DNA from: Sarcodiotheca gaudichaudii
Lineage: Eukaryota; Rhodophyta; Florideophyceae; Gigartinales; Solieriaceae
Assembly (NCBI GenBank): GCA_032355985.1
Contig: JAUKVZ010000028.1
Location: 1 to 20,038 of the forward strand
Direction of reading: 5' to 3'
DNA: 20,038 bases
Position numbers and translations under genes: made by a program. Positions 1-7,258 of this stretch are shown piece by piece (the stretch's first letter is position 1; each line of letters starts with the position of its first letter). The notes beneath the pieces were generated by a model. It worked only from the letters and a program-made list of their open reading frames with translations, was not told the DNA's origin and did no database searches.

Positions 1-300
1 GCCCTGCTCTCCAAAGTGAAAGACATTTTGGCAGGCTCAACAGCCAGGACCGACACAAGATTTGGCGACATGCAAAACAGCATTGTCACCCTGGCGGAAG
101 GTCTGGACGATCTCAACACGAAAGTGGCTGCCTTGACCGTTGACCCGCCGAAGGGTGAATCAGAATTTTCCGATCAAGTCAAAGCCCTGTCGGCCCAGCT
201 GGCAGCGCTGAACACGCAGCTCAACAACGAGGCAGACCCCAAAGTCCCCACCCGCCCTGAAGCCACAGGCCTCAACACGGGCGAACTGACCGACTGCTAA
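1..300 (+). CDS. O: Capsid scaffolding/protease protein O, C-terminal part
   Basis: The frame is open from base 1 to a TAA at 298-300, so this is the last 99 residues of a gene that starts upstream of the window. In P2, GpO is an internal scaffold with an N-terminal serine protease, and its last roughly 90 residues form the scaffolding domain. That is the part present here. The sequence is polar and heptad-like (around SDQVKALSAQLAALNTQL), as expected for a coiled-coil scaffold, and ends in a Pro/Thr-rich tail. Position directly before the major capsid gene agrees. The protease catalytic residues are off the window. Confidence 0.85.
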   Translation, partial: ALLSKVKDILAGSTARTDTRFGDMQNSIVTLAEGLDDLNTKVAALTVDPPKGESEFSDQVKALSAQLAALNTQLNNEADPKVPTRPEATGLNTGELTDC

Positions 301-368
301 CCCCTCAATCAGCCGCAACCTAACAGCCTTCGCGGACCCAAGCCGCAGCCCAGAAAAAGAGAACCGCC

Positions 369-1385
369 ATGAAAAACGAAACCCGCGTCCAATTCAGTGC
401 CTACCTCGCGCAACAGGCGGCCCTAAATGGTGTCGAAAGTGGACGCGATCAATTCACTATTGCCCCAAGCGTTGAGCAGAAACTTGAAGATCGCATCCGC
501 GAAAGCTCTGGTTTCCTCAAAGACATCAACATGATCCTGGTGGACGAGCAGAAAGGCGAAAAGCTGGGCCTTGATGTTGGCTCACCCATTGCCAGCACGA
601 CCGACACAGACCTGGCCGACCGGGGCACGAAAGACCCAACGACCCTCGAAAACCGGCTCTATGAGTGCACAAAGACAAACTTCGACACCCATGTGAAATA
701 TTCCAAGCTGGACCAATGGGCCAAATTCCCCGACTTCCAGGCGCGCATGCGCAACCTGATTTTGAAACAGGCCGCCCGCGACCGCATCATGATTGGTTTC
801 AATGGTGCGAGCCGTGCCGCAACGTCCAACCTTGTCGCCAATCCAAAGCTGCAAGATGTGAACATTGGCTGGCTACAACATTTGCGCGCCGATGCACCGC
901 AACGTGTGCTGGCTGCGCCCAATGTCGGCGACATGGCCGGTGGCGACTACAAGAACATTGATCAGGCCGTTATGGATGCTGCGGACACTTTCATCGACGA
1001 ATGGTTCCGCGAAGACACAGATCTTGTCTGCATCATGGGGCGCCAGCTCTTGTCAGATAAATATCTGGGCCTTGTGGGCAATCACGACGCCCCAACAGAA
1101 CGCAACGCGCTGGAAGTGATGATCTCCAACAAGCAGGTCGGCGGCATGAAGACAGCCCGCGTGCCATTCTTCCCGCCGAAAGCGTTCATGATTACACCTT
1201 TGAAAAACCTCTCCATCTATGCACAAAGCGGCTCACGCCGTCGCAAGGTGGAAGACAATGCCAAGCGCGACCGGATCGAAAACTACGATTCTGTGAATGA
1301 GGCCTATGTGATCGAAGAACTGGGTGCCGCCTGCCTGGTGGAAGACATCAAGGTGCCCAACGCCACAGCTGACGGCTGGGAATAG
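369..1385 (+). CDS. N: Major capsid protein (GpN)
   Basis: A 338-residue protein of the P2 major capsid family (P2 GpN is about 357 residues), which forms the HK97-fold shell of the head. Recognisable family features are the N-terminal stretch from MKNETRVQFSAYLAQQAALN, the motif SSGFLKDINMILVDEQKGEK around residues 45-65, and a conserved core around WAKFPDFQARMRNLILKQAARDRIMIGFNG. In P2 the N-terminus is cleaved by GpO during maturation. The ATG at 369 is preceded by an AAGAGA-type ribosome site. The gene lies 68 bases after O and 65 before M, as in the P2 O-N-M operon. Confidence 0.96.
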   Translation: MKNETRVQFSAYLAQQAALNGVESGRDQFTIAPSVEQKLEDRIRESSGFLKDINMILVDEQKGEKLGLDVGSPIASTTDTDLADRGTKDPTTLENRLYECTKTNFDTHVKYSKLDQWAKFPDFQARMRNLILKQAARDRIMIGFNGASRAATSNLVANPKLQDVNIGWLQHLRADAPQRVLAAPNVGDMAGGDYKNIDQAVMDAADTFIDEWFREDTDLVCIMGRQLLSDKYLGLVGNHDAPTERNALEVMISNKQVGGMKTARVPFFPPKAFMITPLKNLSIYAQSGSRRRKVEDNAKRDRIENYDSVNEAYVIEELGAACLVEDIKVPNATADGWE

Positions 1386-1450
1386 CCCCCAACCGGCCGC
1401 CTGAACAACCCTGCCCGAAACAGAACGAACCTGGACCAGAGAGAAAACCC

Positions 1451-2155
1451 ATGAGCTTTGCAAGAAAACATATGGAACGTGTGCTTGCCGAAAAGGCCGC
1501 CCAAGCAGCATCGGGGGACGCATCAACCGGCGAAAACAGCGAGACGATGAAAGGCCTAAGCATCTACGAACAGATGCTGGCCCAACTTCAGACCCACTCT
1601 GCCCAGTTGAAGAACATTCAAAGTCGGGAAGACAAGGTCGCGCTGAAGCGTACATTTGTCGGCGACTATGACGGCTATATTGACGGTGTCCTGGCAGCTG
1701 AGAGTGGCGTGCAAGACGATGTGCTCATGACGCAAATGGTGTGGCGCCTGGACGTCGGGGATTTTGAAGGTGCCTATCTGATCGCGACACACGCACTCGA
1801 ACACGATCTCGCCTTACCGGAACGTTTCAAGCGCACCCTGCCTACTTATGTCGCCGAACAATTTGCAGAAGCCGCCATCCAGGCCGATGGACAAGACGAC
1901 ATGGAAGCTCCAACAGCGGCGCTTTTGATGGACGTTCTGCAAGACGTTGCCGACAAGGATATGCCGGACCAGGTGCGCGCGAAATTGCATAAGGCCCTCG
2001 CCTTCCGTCAGGAACAGAGCGGCGACCCGGAAACAATGCTGGCAGCCGTCACGCACTTTGAGCGTGCGCTAAGACTTGATCCAAAAAGCGGCGTGAAAAA
2101 ACGCCGTGAACAGCTTGAACGCAAATTGGACAAGGCAACAAAGGCAGAAACATAG
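1451..2155 (+). CDS. M: Terminase small (endonuclease) subunit GpM
   Basis: A 234-residue member of the P2 small terminase family (Phage_term_smal; P2 GpM 247 residues). In P2-type phages M is the endonuclease subunit that, with the ATPase P, cuts cos sites and packages DNA. The N-terminus (MSFARKHMERVLAEK) and the central stretch around YDGYIDGVLAAESGVQDDVL, followed by VWRLDVGDFEGAYLIATHAL, are typical. The C-terminal 40 residues are strongly basic and helical (ERALRLDPKSGVKKRREQLE), suiting DNA or partner contact. GAGAGA precedes the ATG. A 122-base gap carrying a strong inverted repeat separates it from L. Confidence 0.94.
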   Translation: MSFARKHMERVLAEKAAQAASGDASTGENSETMKGLSIYEQMLAQLQTHSAQLKNIQSREDKVALKRTFVGDYDGYIDGVLAAESGVQDDVLMTQMVWRLDVGDFEGAYLIATHALEHDLALPERFKRTLPTYVAEQFAEAAIQADGQDDMEAPTAALLMDVLQDVADKDMPDQVRAKLHKALAFRQEQSGDPETMLAAVTHFERALRLDPKSGVKKRREQLERKLDKATKAET

Positions 2156-2175
2156 GGCTCTCTGGCCCAGGCCAG

Positions 2176-2226
2176 GAAGGCCAGTCTGGATGGAAGCCTA
2201 CCCGCTCCCCTGAAAGACTGGCCTTC
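2176..2226 (+). repeat. 12-bp perfect inverted repeat in the M-L gap
   Basis: GAAGGCCAGTCT (2176-2187) and AGACTGGCCTTC (2215-2226) are perfect reverse complements separated by 27 bases. In late mRNA this would fold into a stable GC-rich stem between M and L. No T-run follows closely (only four T at 2235-2238), so it does not look like a simple intrinsic terminator. It may be an RNA processing or stability element, or a protein site. Confidence 0.8.
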
Positions 2227-2277
2227 ACTCACAATTTTGTTGACGCGATTTCCAACCAAAAACCGGGACCATAAAAA

Positions 2278-2745
2278 ATGAGCACGTTCGTTCCACATGC
2301 TGGCCCCGCCGCCGACGCAACCGAAGTCGACAATCTGCCTTTCTTCCCAAGCTACAAGGTCAGCGACTTTCGTGAAGTCATGAAGGTCGTGGACGCCATC
2401 CCCACACCACGTGTCGTGTGGGAACTGAAGCGGGCCATCGGTGCCACGAACAGAGAGCTGGAAAAGTGGCGACAGGCACACGAGCAGGACGGCGTGGCGC
2501 AGCTCCAGGATGTGCCAGCCGCCGTTTACGGTGATGAAAGTGAACTGGTGATGCTTTACCAGGCCGCCGTCTTTCATCGCGCAAAGGCTTTCCTGATCGA
2601 CAAGGCCCGCGACACAGACCTGACAAACGAAGGCGCAAATGCCAATGACTTTGCCGACGATACAATTGAACATCACTTTCGCCAGGTACGCGAAGCACTC
2701 GCAGACATTGTGGGACAAGCGCGCGCGACCATAGAGCTGATCTGA
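2278..2745 (+). CDS. L: Head completion/stabilisation protein GpL
   Basis: A 155-residue homologue of P2 GpL (169 residues), a head-completion protein that joins the filled head at the connector before tail attachment. Family-like stretches are FFPSYKVSDFREVMKVVDAI near residues 22-42, WELKRAIGATNRELEKWR near 48-65, and the C-terminal helix FADDTIEHHFRQVREALADI. The ATG at 2278 has GGGA about ten bases upstream. Its TGA shares one base with the start of X (TGATG), implying translational coupling. Confidence 0.94.
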   Translation: MSTFVPHAGPAADATEVDNLPFFPSYKVSDFREVMKVVDAIPTPRVVWELKRAIGATNRELEKWRQAHEQDGVAQLQDVPAAVYGDESELVMLYQAAVFHRAKAFLIDKARDTDLTNEGANANDFADDTIEHHFRQVREALADIVGQARATIELI

Positions 2746-2987
2746 TGGGTATCGCCCGCCACCCCTATCCCGCTGACGGCGTTGCCCATGCCCAACAAGG
2801 GGACACGGTCGACATCATCTGTGCGCGCTATTTTGGACGCACCGCTGGCCTGACAGAGTTGGTTCTCGATACAAATGAAGGGCTTGCCGAGTTTGGCCCC
2901 ATTTTGCCCCACGGCACGCCAGTGATCTTGCCAGCCCTTGAGGATCTGGTTCCGGCAAAGCCCAAAACCATCAACCTATGGGACTAA
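2745..2987 (+). CDS. X: Tail protein X
   Basis: An 80-residue GpX-type tail protein (P2 GpX 67 residues; LysM-like small tail proteins). The pattern QQGDTVDIICARYFGRTAGL followed by LVLDTNEGLAEFGPILPHGT and VILP matches the LysM-like fold of this family: DTVD...Y.G...V...N.GL...G..LP.G..I.LP. It is needed for tail assembly, probably at the tail tip or hub. The ATG at 2745 overlaps the L stop, and the end overlaps the possible first start of the next gene at 2978. Confidence 0.92.
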   Translation: MGIARHPYPADGVAHAQQGDTVDIICARYFGRTAGLTELVLDTNEGLAEFGPILPHGTPVILPALEDLVPAKPKTINLWD

Positions 2988-3199
2988 AAATGGAAAGAAC
3001 CATTACCGCAGCAAGTTACACAGCCAGTGGCGGCGCGGGCCTTTGGGGAGCCATCACATTCAACGAATGGATGGCAGGCTTTGGGGTCATTCTGGCGCTC
3101 GCGACTTTCATTGTGAACCTGACCTACCGGCACCTTCACTACAGGTTGGAAAAACAGAAAGTGAAAGTCGCGACAGCGAACATGAAAAGGCGATCATAA
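2978..3199 (+). CDS. Small holin-like membrane protein, possible dual start
   Basis: A 73-residue protein (69 from the second ATG at 2990) resembling the small class II/HP1-type phage holins. A short N-terminus with an ASYTASGGAGLWGA hydrophobic stretch leads to the family-like NEWMAGFGVILALATFIVNL membrane helix and a basic tail (YRHLHYRLEKQKVKVATANM and beyond). Holins permeabilise the inner membrane to release endolysin. It occupies the place of P2 holin Y, right after X. Two in-frame starts, M1 at 2978 and M5 at 2990, are separated by Gly-Leu-Lys. GGGA at 2979-2983 favours 2990. The longer form would add one positive charge, as in dual-start holin/antiholin genes. Confidence 0.75.
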   Translation: MGLKMERTITAASYTASGGAGLWGAITFNEWMAGFGVILALATFIVNLTYRHLHYRLEKQKVKVATANMKRRS

Positions 3200-3633
3200 T
3201 GTTATCTCAAGTCATCGGCGCAGCAGTTGGCACCGTCGCCGAGACCATTGGCGACCTGTTCACCGCCGACAAAGAACGGTTGGCCGCCCGCAACGCATTG
3301 CAGGAACTTGAGACCAGACTGGTCAAGGAAGCCCTTGGATATGAGGCGCAGCTTGCGACAGCCCAAGCTGCCGTCATTCAGGCAGAAGCAAAAGGCGGTA
3401 GCTGGATACAGCGAAGCTGGCGCCCCATCACCATGCTTGTTTTTGTTGCCCTGGTTGCCGCCCGCTGGATGGGCTGGACCGCGCCGGGCATGACAGAAAC
3501 TGAATATCTGTCCGTCTATGAGCTGATAAAAATCGGTCTTGGCGGATACATTCTTGGCCGCAGTGCGGAGAAGATCGCCCCAGGTATAATGGCTTCACTG
3601 GCAGCCAATCGCCCACCAAGCGGGGTGACATGA
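3199..3633 (+). CDS. 3-TM (GTA-type) holin family protein
   Basis: The ATG at 3199 overlaps the preceding TAA (TAATG) and follows AAAAGGCG, giving a 144-residue protein. The N-terminal third (LFTADKERLAARNALQELET) predicts as a helical coiled coil. It is followed by SWRPITMLVFVALVAARW, a membrane helix preceded by the GGSWIQRSWRP motif, and a second segment near LIKIGLGGYILGRSAEK. This matches the 'holin of 3TMs' family described for gene-transfer-agent release in alphaproteobacteria. It sits where P2 has the lysis accessory genes lysA/lysB. It could act as holin, antiholin or another lysis helper; I see no Rz/Rz1 spanin pair. Confidence 0.75.
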   Translation: MLSQVIGAAVGTVAETIGDLFTADKERLAARNALQELETRLVKEALGYEAQLATAQAAVIQAEAKGGSWIQRSWRPITMLVFVALVAARWMGWTAPGMTETEYLSVYELIKIGLGGYILGRSAEKIAPGIMASLAANRPPSGVT

Positions 3634-4064
3634 AGAAGCTGGCCGCCCTTCGCAAGCATTTGCTGGAAAGCCCGCTCGGCCTTGAAGCCGACCAGCTGGT
3701 GACGTTTGCCGAAAACGGCAAGATCTTTTCTTACGATGGCCCGGACGTCGGCACCGGCGCAAAAAACTTTCAGCTGCACTATGAAGCAAACATTATCCTG
3801 CAAGAGTATGAAGCAGGACCGATAGCGCTTTCATTTTTTATTCTGGAATGGCTAAAAGTGCATCAACCAGGCCGTGCCCCGGACGCGCTTCGCTTCGAAG
3901 CTGACATTCTGGATAGCGAAAAAGTCGACCTGGGCTTTCAAATTGATTTGAGCGAAGACATTGCCGTGACCATTGAGGAAGAAGGCACACGCTTTGACCT
4001 TCTGCCAGAACCCAGCTTCTTTGATGATGAAATAGACGGGATCATTGAAAACAATGTCGAGTGA
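3630..4064 (+). CDS. R: Tail completion protein GpR
   Basis: A 144-residue homologue of P2 GpR (155 residues), a tail completion protein. Family features are the start MKKLAALRKHLLES followed by LGLEADQLVTFAENGKI, the central QLHYEANIILQEYEAGPIAL, and FFILEWLKVHQP. The C-terminal third is acidic. Start ATG overlaps the previous gene's stop (ATGA at 3630). The true S start lies inside its last codons, so R and S are coupled as in P2. Confidence 0.94.
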   Translation: MKKLAALRKHLLESPLGLEADQLVTFAENGKIFSYDGPDVGTGAKNFQLHYEANIILQEYEAGPIALSFFILEWLKVHQPGRAPDALRFEADILDSEKVDLGFQIDLSEDIAVTIEEEGTRFDLLPEPSFFDDEIDGIIENNVE

Positions 4065-4539
4065 TCCTGCGGACGACATAAAAAAGCTGGAAGACTGGGC
4101 AAACGCCCTCATTGCCAGCCTGGCGCCCAGGGAACGCCAAAAACTGTTCAAGCGCATGGGCCAGCATTTGCGCGGCGCAAACAAGAAACGCATCACCGCA
4201 CAGACAGGACCAGACGGTCGCCGCTGGATCAGGCGAAAGAAACATTCACAGCGCGGACCAGGGGCACGGGCCAAAATGTTTCTCGGCCTTCGCAAAGCGC
4301 GCCATATTCGGCTCACCACAAGCGCCCAGGGCCTCACCCTTGGGTTTGAAGGGAAAACGGCACAGATTGCCCGCGTGCATCACTATGGCCTGCGCGAGCG
4401 GCTTAACGGCAGAAAAGAGCGCAAGGGGCCGCTGGTGAAATTTGCAGAACGACAGCTAATCGGCATTGCCAGACAAGACAAAGAACATCTTGAAGAAATG
4501 CTTCTCGAACATGTTAGCCAGGCTGGACCCCACTCATGA
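4054..4539 (+). CDS. S: Tail completion protein GpS (virion morphogenesis)
   Basis: A 161-residue GpS-family tail completion protein (P2 GpS 150 residues; Phage_tail_S). The ATG at 4054 is chosen; an upstream in-frame TTG at 4045 would add only three residues. Typical stretches are LEDWANALIASLAPRERQKL, then a very basic region (GRRWIRRKKHSQRGPGARAK) containing the family's DG..W..R pattern, and ARVHHYGLRERL near residue 108. The gene starts inside the end of R and its last bases overlap the start of the endolysin gene (ATGA at 4536). Confidence 0.93.
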   Translation: MSSDPADDIKKLEDWANALIASLAPRERQKLFKRMGQHLRGANKKRITAQTGPDGRRWIRRKKHSQRGPGARAKMFLGLRKARHIRLTTSAQGLTLGFEGKTAQIARVHHYGLRERLNGRKERKGPLVKFAERQLIGIARQDKEHLEEMLLEHVSQAGPHS

Positions 4540-5063
4540 AACTTTCCCCCCATTTCACACTGGAAGAAGCAGGCCGCAGTCAAAACGCGACAAGGCTTGA
4601 AATCGACAACGCACCGCCCAAGCAGATCTACCCAGCCCTTGTGGCGTTTGCTGATAATGTGTTGGAGCCGATCCGCGCTGACTTCAAAATTCCTTTTACA
4701 CCTACCTCCTGGTATCGCTCCCCGGAATATGAGCGCGCACTCTGTTGGAATTCCTTTCTCATTTGGTGTGCCAACAGAAAGCGGGAACCCACTGCCGGAA
4801 ATTGGGCGGACTATCTGTCGCGAAAGTCACACCCGAAGGGAGAAGCGGGCGACCTGAAACTGGCAGGGGTTTCAACATTTTCGCTGGCCAAATGGATTTT
4901 GAAAAACCTAACCTTCGACCAGCTCATTCTTGAGTTTCATAAAAAGGGCGAGCCGGATTCCGGTTGGGTCCATGTTTCTTATTCCCTGACCCACAATCGC
5001 AACCAGGTATTGACCGTGGGCAAGGGTTTCTCGCACCAGGGCTTGCCGGATTATGGACCATAA
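4536..5063 (+). CDS. Peptidase M15 family endolysin
   Basis: A 175-residue protein of the M15 zinc peptidase family (D-Ala-D-Ala carboxypeptidase or L-Ala-D-Glu type), the probable endolysin cutting peptidoglycan stem peptides. Visible active-site elements are WYRSP at residues 59-63, SHPKGEAGD at 98-106 (zinc ligands H99 and D106), the likely catalytic E133 in ILEFH, and WVHVS with H146 as third ligand. There is no signal peptide, so it would need a holin. About 30 residues between WYRSP and the first zinc motif (including two cysteines and several Trp) look longer than in usual M15_3 enzymes. It lies after S and not beside the holins, unlike P2 gene K. Confidence 0.88.
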   Translation: MKLSPHFTLEEAGRSQNATRLEIDNAPPKQIYPALVAFADNVLEPIRADFKIPFTPTSWYRSPEYERALCWNSFLIWCANRKREPTAGNWADYLSRKSHPKGEAGDLKLAGVSTFSLAKWILKNLTFDQLILEFHKKGEPDSGWVHVSYSLTHNRNQVLTVGKGFSHQGLPDYGP

Positions 5064-5107
5064 GGGGTCGAGAAAAAGTGGCCTTCCGGTTTTTCGCCCG
5101 CGACCCC
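5064..5107 (+). repeat. Imperfect stem-loop after the endolysin stop
   Basis: GGGGTCG (5064-5070), immediately after the TAA, pairs with CGACCCC (5101-5107). Inside it GAAAAA (5072-5077) pairs with TTTTTC (5090-5095). This gives a two-part stem in the 134-base gap between the first late block and V. No T-run follows. In P2 this junction separates the O-S operon from the V operon, so the structure may mark the end of the first late transcript. Confidence 0.55.
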
Positions 5108-5197
5108 GAACAAACGAGAAAGCGCATTGGGGTTGAATGGCCACCTATCAACCCACGGGCGCGTGACTGAAAAGAACCGCGCCAACATGATGGCGAC

Positions 5198-5674
5198 ATG
5201 GATGACAGCGCCTTCAAATTTTCTGACCTGCTCCGCCGCGTTGAGAACCTGGTGCGCCGTGGACACATTACCGCCGTAAGCACGGACAATGCCCGTGTTC
5301 GCGTTGCGCTGGCAGATGTGGAAACCGACTGGCTGCCCTGGCTTACATTGCGCGCTGGGAATGACCGGACCTGGTGGGCACCAGATGAAGGCGAACAGGT
5401 TCTCGTTCTTTCAGAATCCGGCGACTTCAACAATGGCACGGTTTTGCTTGGCCTTTATCAATCCGAACACCCGGCACCCAATGATGATGGCGACGTCTCA
5501 CTGATTAAATATGAAGACGGTGCCACGGTTTCATATGACAAGGGTGCCCACGCGCTGGAAATTCAGCTTCCCGCATCCGGTGAATTCGTCATACGTATTG
5601 GCCGCACAAGCCTGTCGCTTCGCGATGCTGGCGTCACCCTTACCGCACCCACATTTGCCGGGGTCAAATCCTGA
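5198..5674 (+). CDS. V: Baseplate spike/assembly protein GpV (short form)
   Basis: A 158-residue GpV-family protein (P2 GpV 211 residues), the trimeric central spike of the baseplate. The N-terminal OB-fold region is clear: RRGHITAVSTDNARVRVALA, then DWLPWLTLRAG, then WWAPDEGEQVLVLSESGD and NNGTVLLGLY. The C-terminal beta-prism repeat region (SLIKYEDGATVSYDKGAHAL onward) ends early, and the metal-binding HxH apex of P2 GpV is not visible. The next gene encodes a PAAR protein that could cap the trimer. ATG at 5198 gives the family start; ATGs at 5187 and 5190 are out of frame. Its stop shares one base with the PAAR start. Confidence 0.92.
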   Translation: MDDSAFKFSDLLRRVENLVRRGHITAVSTDNARVRVALADVETDWLPWLTLRAGNDRTWWAPDEGEQVLVLSESGDFNNGTVLLGLYQSEHPAPNDDGDVSLIKYEDGATVSYDKGAHALEIQLPASGEFVIRIGRTSLSLRDAGVTLTAPTFAGVKS

Positions 5675-5949
5675 TGCCCGGCATTGCCATCAAATCCACA
5701 GACAGCGCAGGCGGCGCGCAATTGGCCGGTGGCCAGGACTGGTTTCTTGTCGATGGCCAGCCCGTTGTTTTGCTGGGTGATCCGGTCACCCCTCATGGAC
5801 TGCCGCCCCATAGTGCACCTGTGATGGCAGAAGGCTCCGACTGGATGACACTGGACGGTGTGCCCGTCTGTCGTGCCGGTCATGCCGCAAGCTGTGGCCA
5901 CCCCTCGACAGGCCGCAACTGGTTCTTGATCGATGAGGCCGCATCATGA
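5674..5949 (+). CDS. PAAR-domain spike tip protein
   Basis: A 91-residue PAAR-motif protein. PAAR proteins form a small zinc-binding cone that caps the spike of contractile tails and type VI secretion systems. Repeated segments are visible (GGQDWFLVDGQPVVLLGDPV, then EGSDWMTLDGVPVCRAGHAA, then GRNWFLIDE). The His and Cys residues needed for zinc are present (TPHG, HSAP, VCRAGHAASCGH). Overlaps of 1 base with V and 4 bases with W place it in the baseplate operon, so it should be the sharpened tip on the short GpV. P2 itself has no separate PAAR gene. Confidence 0.9.
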   Translation: MPGIAIKSTDSAGGAQLAGGQDWFLVDGQPVVLLGDPVTPHGLPPHSAPVMAEGSDWMTLDGVPVCRAGHAASCGHPSTGRNWFLIDEAAS

Positions 5950-6284
5950 AGGGCATGTCGGCAACCACAGGCGCACCGCTCGACGGCATTGCTCATTTGC
6001 GCCAGTCCATCACCGATATTCTGACAACGCCACTCGGTGCCCGCGTCATGCGCCGGGACTATGGATCGCTTGTTTTTGAATTGATCGACCAGGCCGCAAA
6101 CCCAACGGGCGAAATGCTTCTGAAAGCGGTTTGTGCCCATGCCATCGCAAAATGGGAACCCCGCGTTCTCCTGAAACGCATTCAATTGGTTGCCGCTGGT
6201 TCGGATGGACGCATTCAGATCGACCTTGACCTGGAATATACCGAAACAGGCGATGCCATATCGTTCGCGGGGCTCGCCTTATGA
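5946..6284 (+). CDS. W: Baseplate wedge protein GpW (gp25-like)
   Basis: A 112-residue member of the GpW/gp25 family (P2 GpW 115 residues), a baseplate wedge component with a lysozyme-like fold but no enzymatic role in assembly. The family stretch LRQSITDILTTPLGARVMRR, followed by DYGSLVFELIDQ, is clear, including the conserved T..G.R...R.YG. Starts in an ATGA overlap with the PAAR gene and ends in an ATGA overlap with J. Confidence 0.95.
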   Translation: MKGMSATTGAPLDGIAHLRQSITDILTTPLGARVMRRDYGSLVFELIDQAANPTGEMLLKAVCAHAIAKWEPRVLLKRIQLVAAGSDGRIQIDLDLEYTETGDAISFAGLAL

Positions 6285-7258
6285 GCAGTTTTGACAATGT
6301 CGACCTGAGCCAACTTCCCCCGCCCAACATTATTGAACCGTTGGACTTTGAGACCATCCTGGCCAATGACAAGGCGCTCTATCTTTCCCTCTACCCGCAG
6401 TTTTCAGCTGACCTGGAAAGCGAGCCTGTCGTAAAACTTCTTGAGGTTTCGGCTTACAAAGAATTGACGCTGCGACAACGCATCAATGACGCCGCCCGCG
6501 CCATGATGCTGGCCTTTGCCAAAGGTGCGGATCTGGACCACATTGCCGCCCGCTATGGCGTTGCCCGACAGATCATTGACCCCGGCGACCCATTGGCCGT
6601 GCCGCCCGTTCCACCCACGCTTGAGAGTGACGCGAATTTTCTGCGGCGTGTTCAATTGGCCCCGGAGGCCCTTTCTGTTGCGGGATCGCGCGGCGGTTAC
6701 GCCTTTCATGGTCTGTCAGCTGGCAACACCCCGACAAACGCGGAAGTGACGTCGCCAGAACCCGGCACTTTAACGCTCACCTATCGTTTTTCGCCTGACC
6801 AAACAGACGCCTTGGCGAAAGACGTAGAGCCCTATCAGTCGAACCCTGGCGAAATTACTGTCGTGGTGATGGCGTGGGACGGTGACGGCGTGCCGTCACA
6901 AGTGATGCTTGATGCGGTCACCGCTCACCTGTCCAGCGAGCTGGTGCGTCCACTTGGCGACACGGTCATTGTACGCGCTGTTGAAATTCTGCCTTACACG
7001 ATTGACGCAGTATTGGAGACAGCAGAAGCGCCCCACGCGCCTGTCTCTCTTGAAGCTGCGCAAAACGCCCTTGACGCTTATGTCGCCGCCCAGCATCGCA
7101 TTGGCTTGCGGGTGACAGATAGCGGCATTCATGAAGCGCTCACTGTCGCAGGGGTGCAAAAGGTCCGGCTTAATGGCTGGGCTGATGTCATTCCCGAACG
7201 GTGGCAGGCAGCACATTGCACCAACATCACGATCACAATCGAGGTGTCAAATGGCTGA
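6281..7258 (+). CDS. J: Baseplate assembly protein GpJ
   Basis: A 325-residue Baseplate_J family protein (P2 GpJ 302 residues), forming the outer wedge ring of the baseplate. Diagnostic stretches are SQLPPPNIIEPLDFETILA near the start, LLEVSAYKELTLRQRINDAA near residues 53-72, and AKGADLDHIAARYGVARQII, the GA.LD..A...GV.R pattern. The acidic segment with ESDANFLRRVQLAPEALSVA and GSRGGYAFHGLS follows, and a C-terminal domain includes RIGLRVTDSGIHEALTVAGV. Its last 8 bases overlap the start of I. Confidence 0.95.
   Translation: MSSFDNVDLSQLPPPNIIEPLDFETILANDKALYLSLYPQFSADLESEPVVKLLEVSAYKELTLRQRINDAARAMMLAFAKGADLDHIAARYGVARQIIDPGDPLAVPPVPPTLESDANFLRRVQLAPEALSVAGSRGGYAFHGLSAGNTPTNAEVTSPEPGTLTLTYRFSPDQTDALAKDVEPYQSNPGEITVVVMAWDGDGVPSQVMLDAVTAHLSSELVRPLGDTVIVRAVEILPYTIDAVLETAEAPHAPVSLEAAQNALDAYVAAQHRIGLRVTDSGIHEALTVAGVQKVRLNGWADVIPERWQAAHCTNITITIEVSNG

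Noticed and set aside
2176-2240. Intrinsic terminator between M and L
   Set aside because: The stem is strong but the following bases have only four T, nine bases away, and the loop is long.
2240-2278. TTGACG as a sigma-70 -35 box before L
   Set aside because: No -10-like hexamer at 16-18 bases spacing.
2008-2718. A 236-codon minus-strand frame over M and L
   Set aside because: Antisense to two confidently identified head genes and without domain or start signals.
5064-5197. Ogr box (TGT-N12-ACA) before V, and similarly before FI
   Set aside because: No TGT half-site found in either gap by eye; the activator site may differ or the promoters may be elsewhere.
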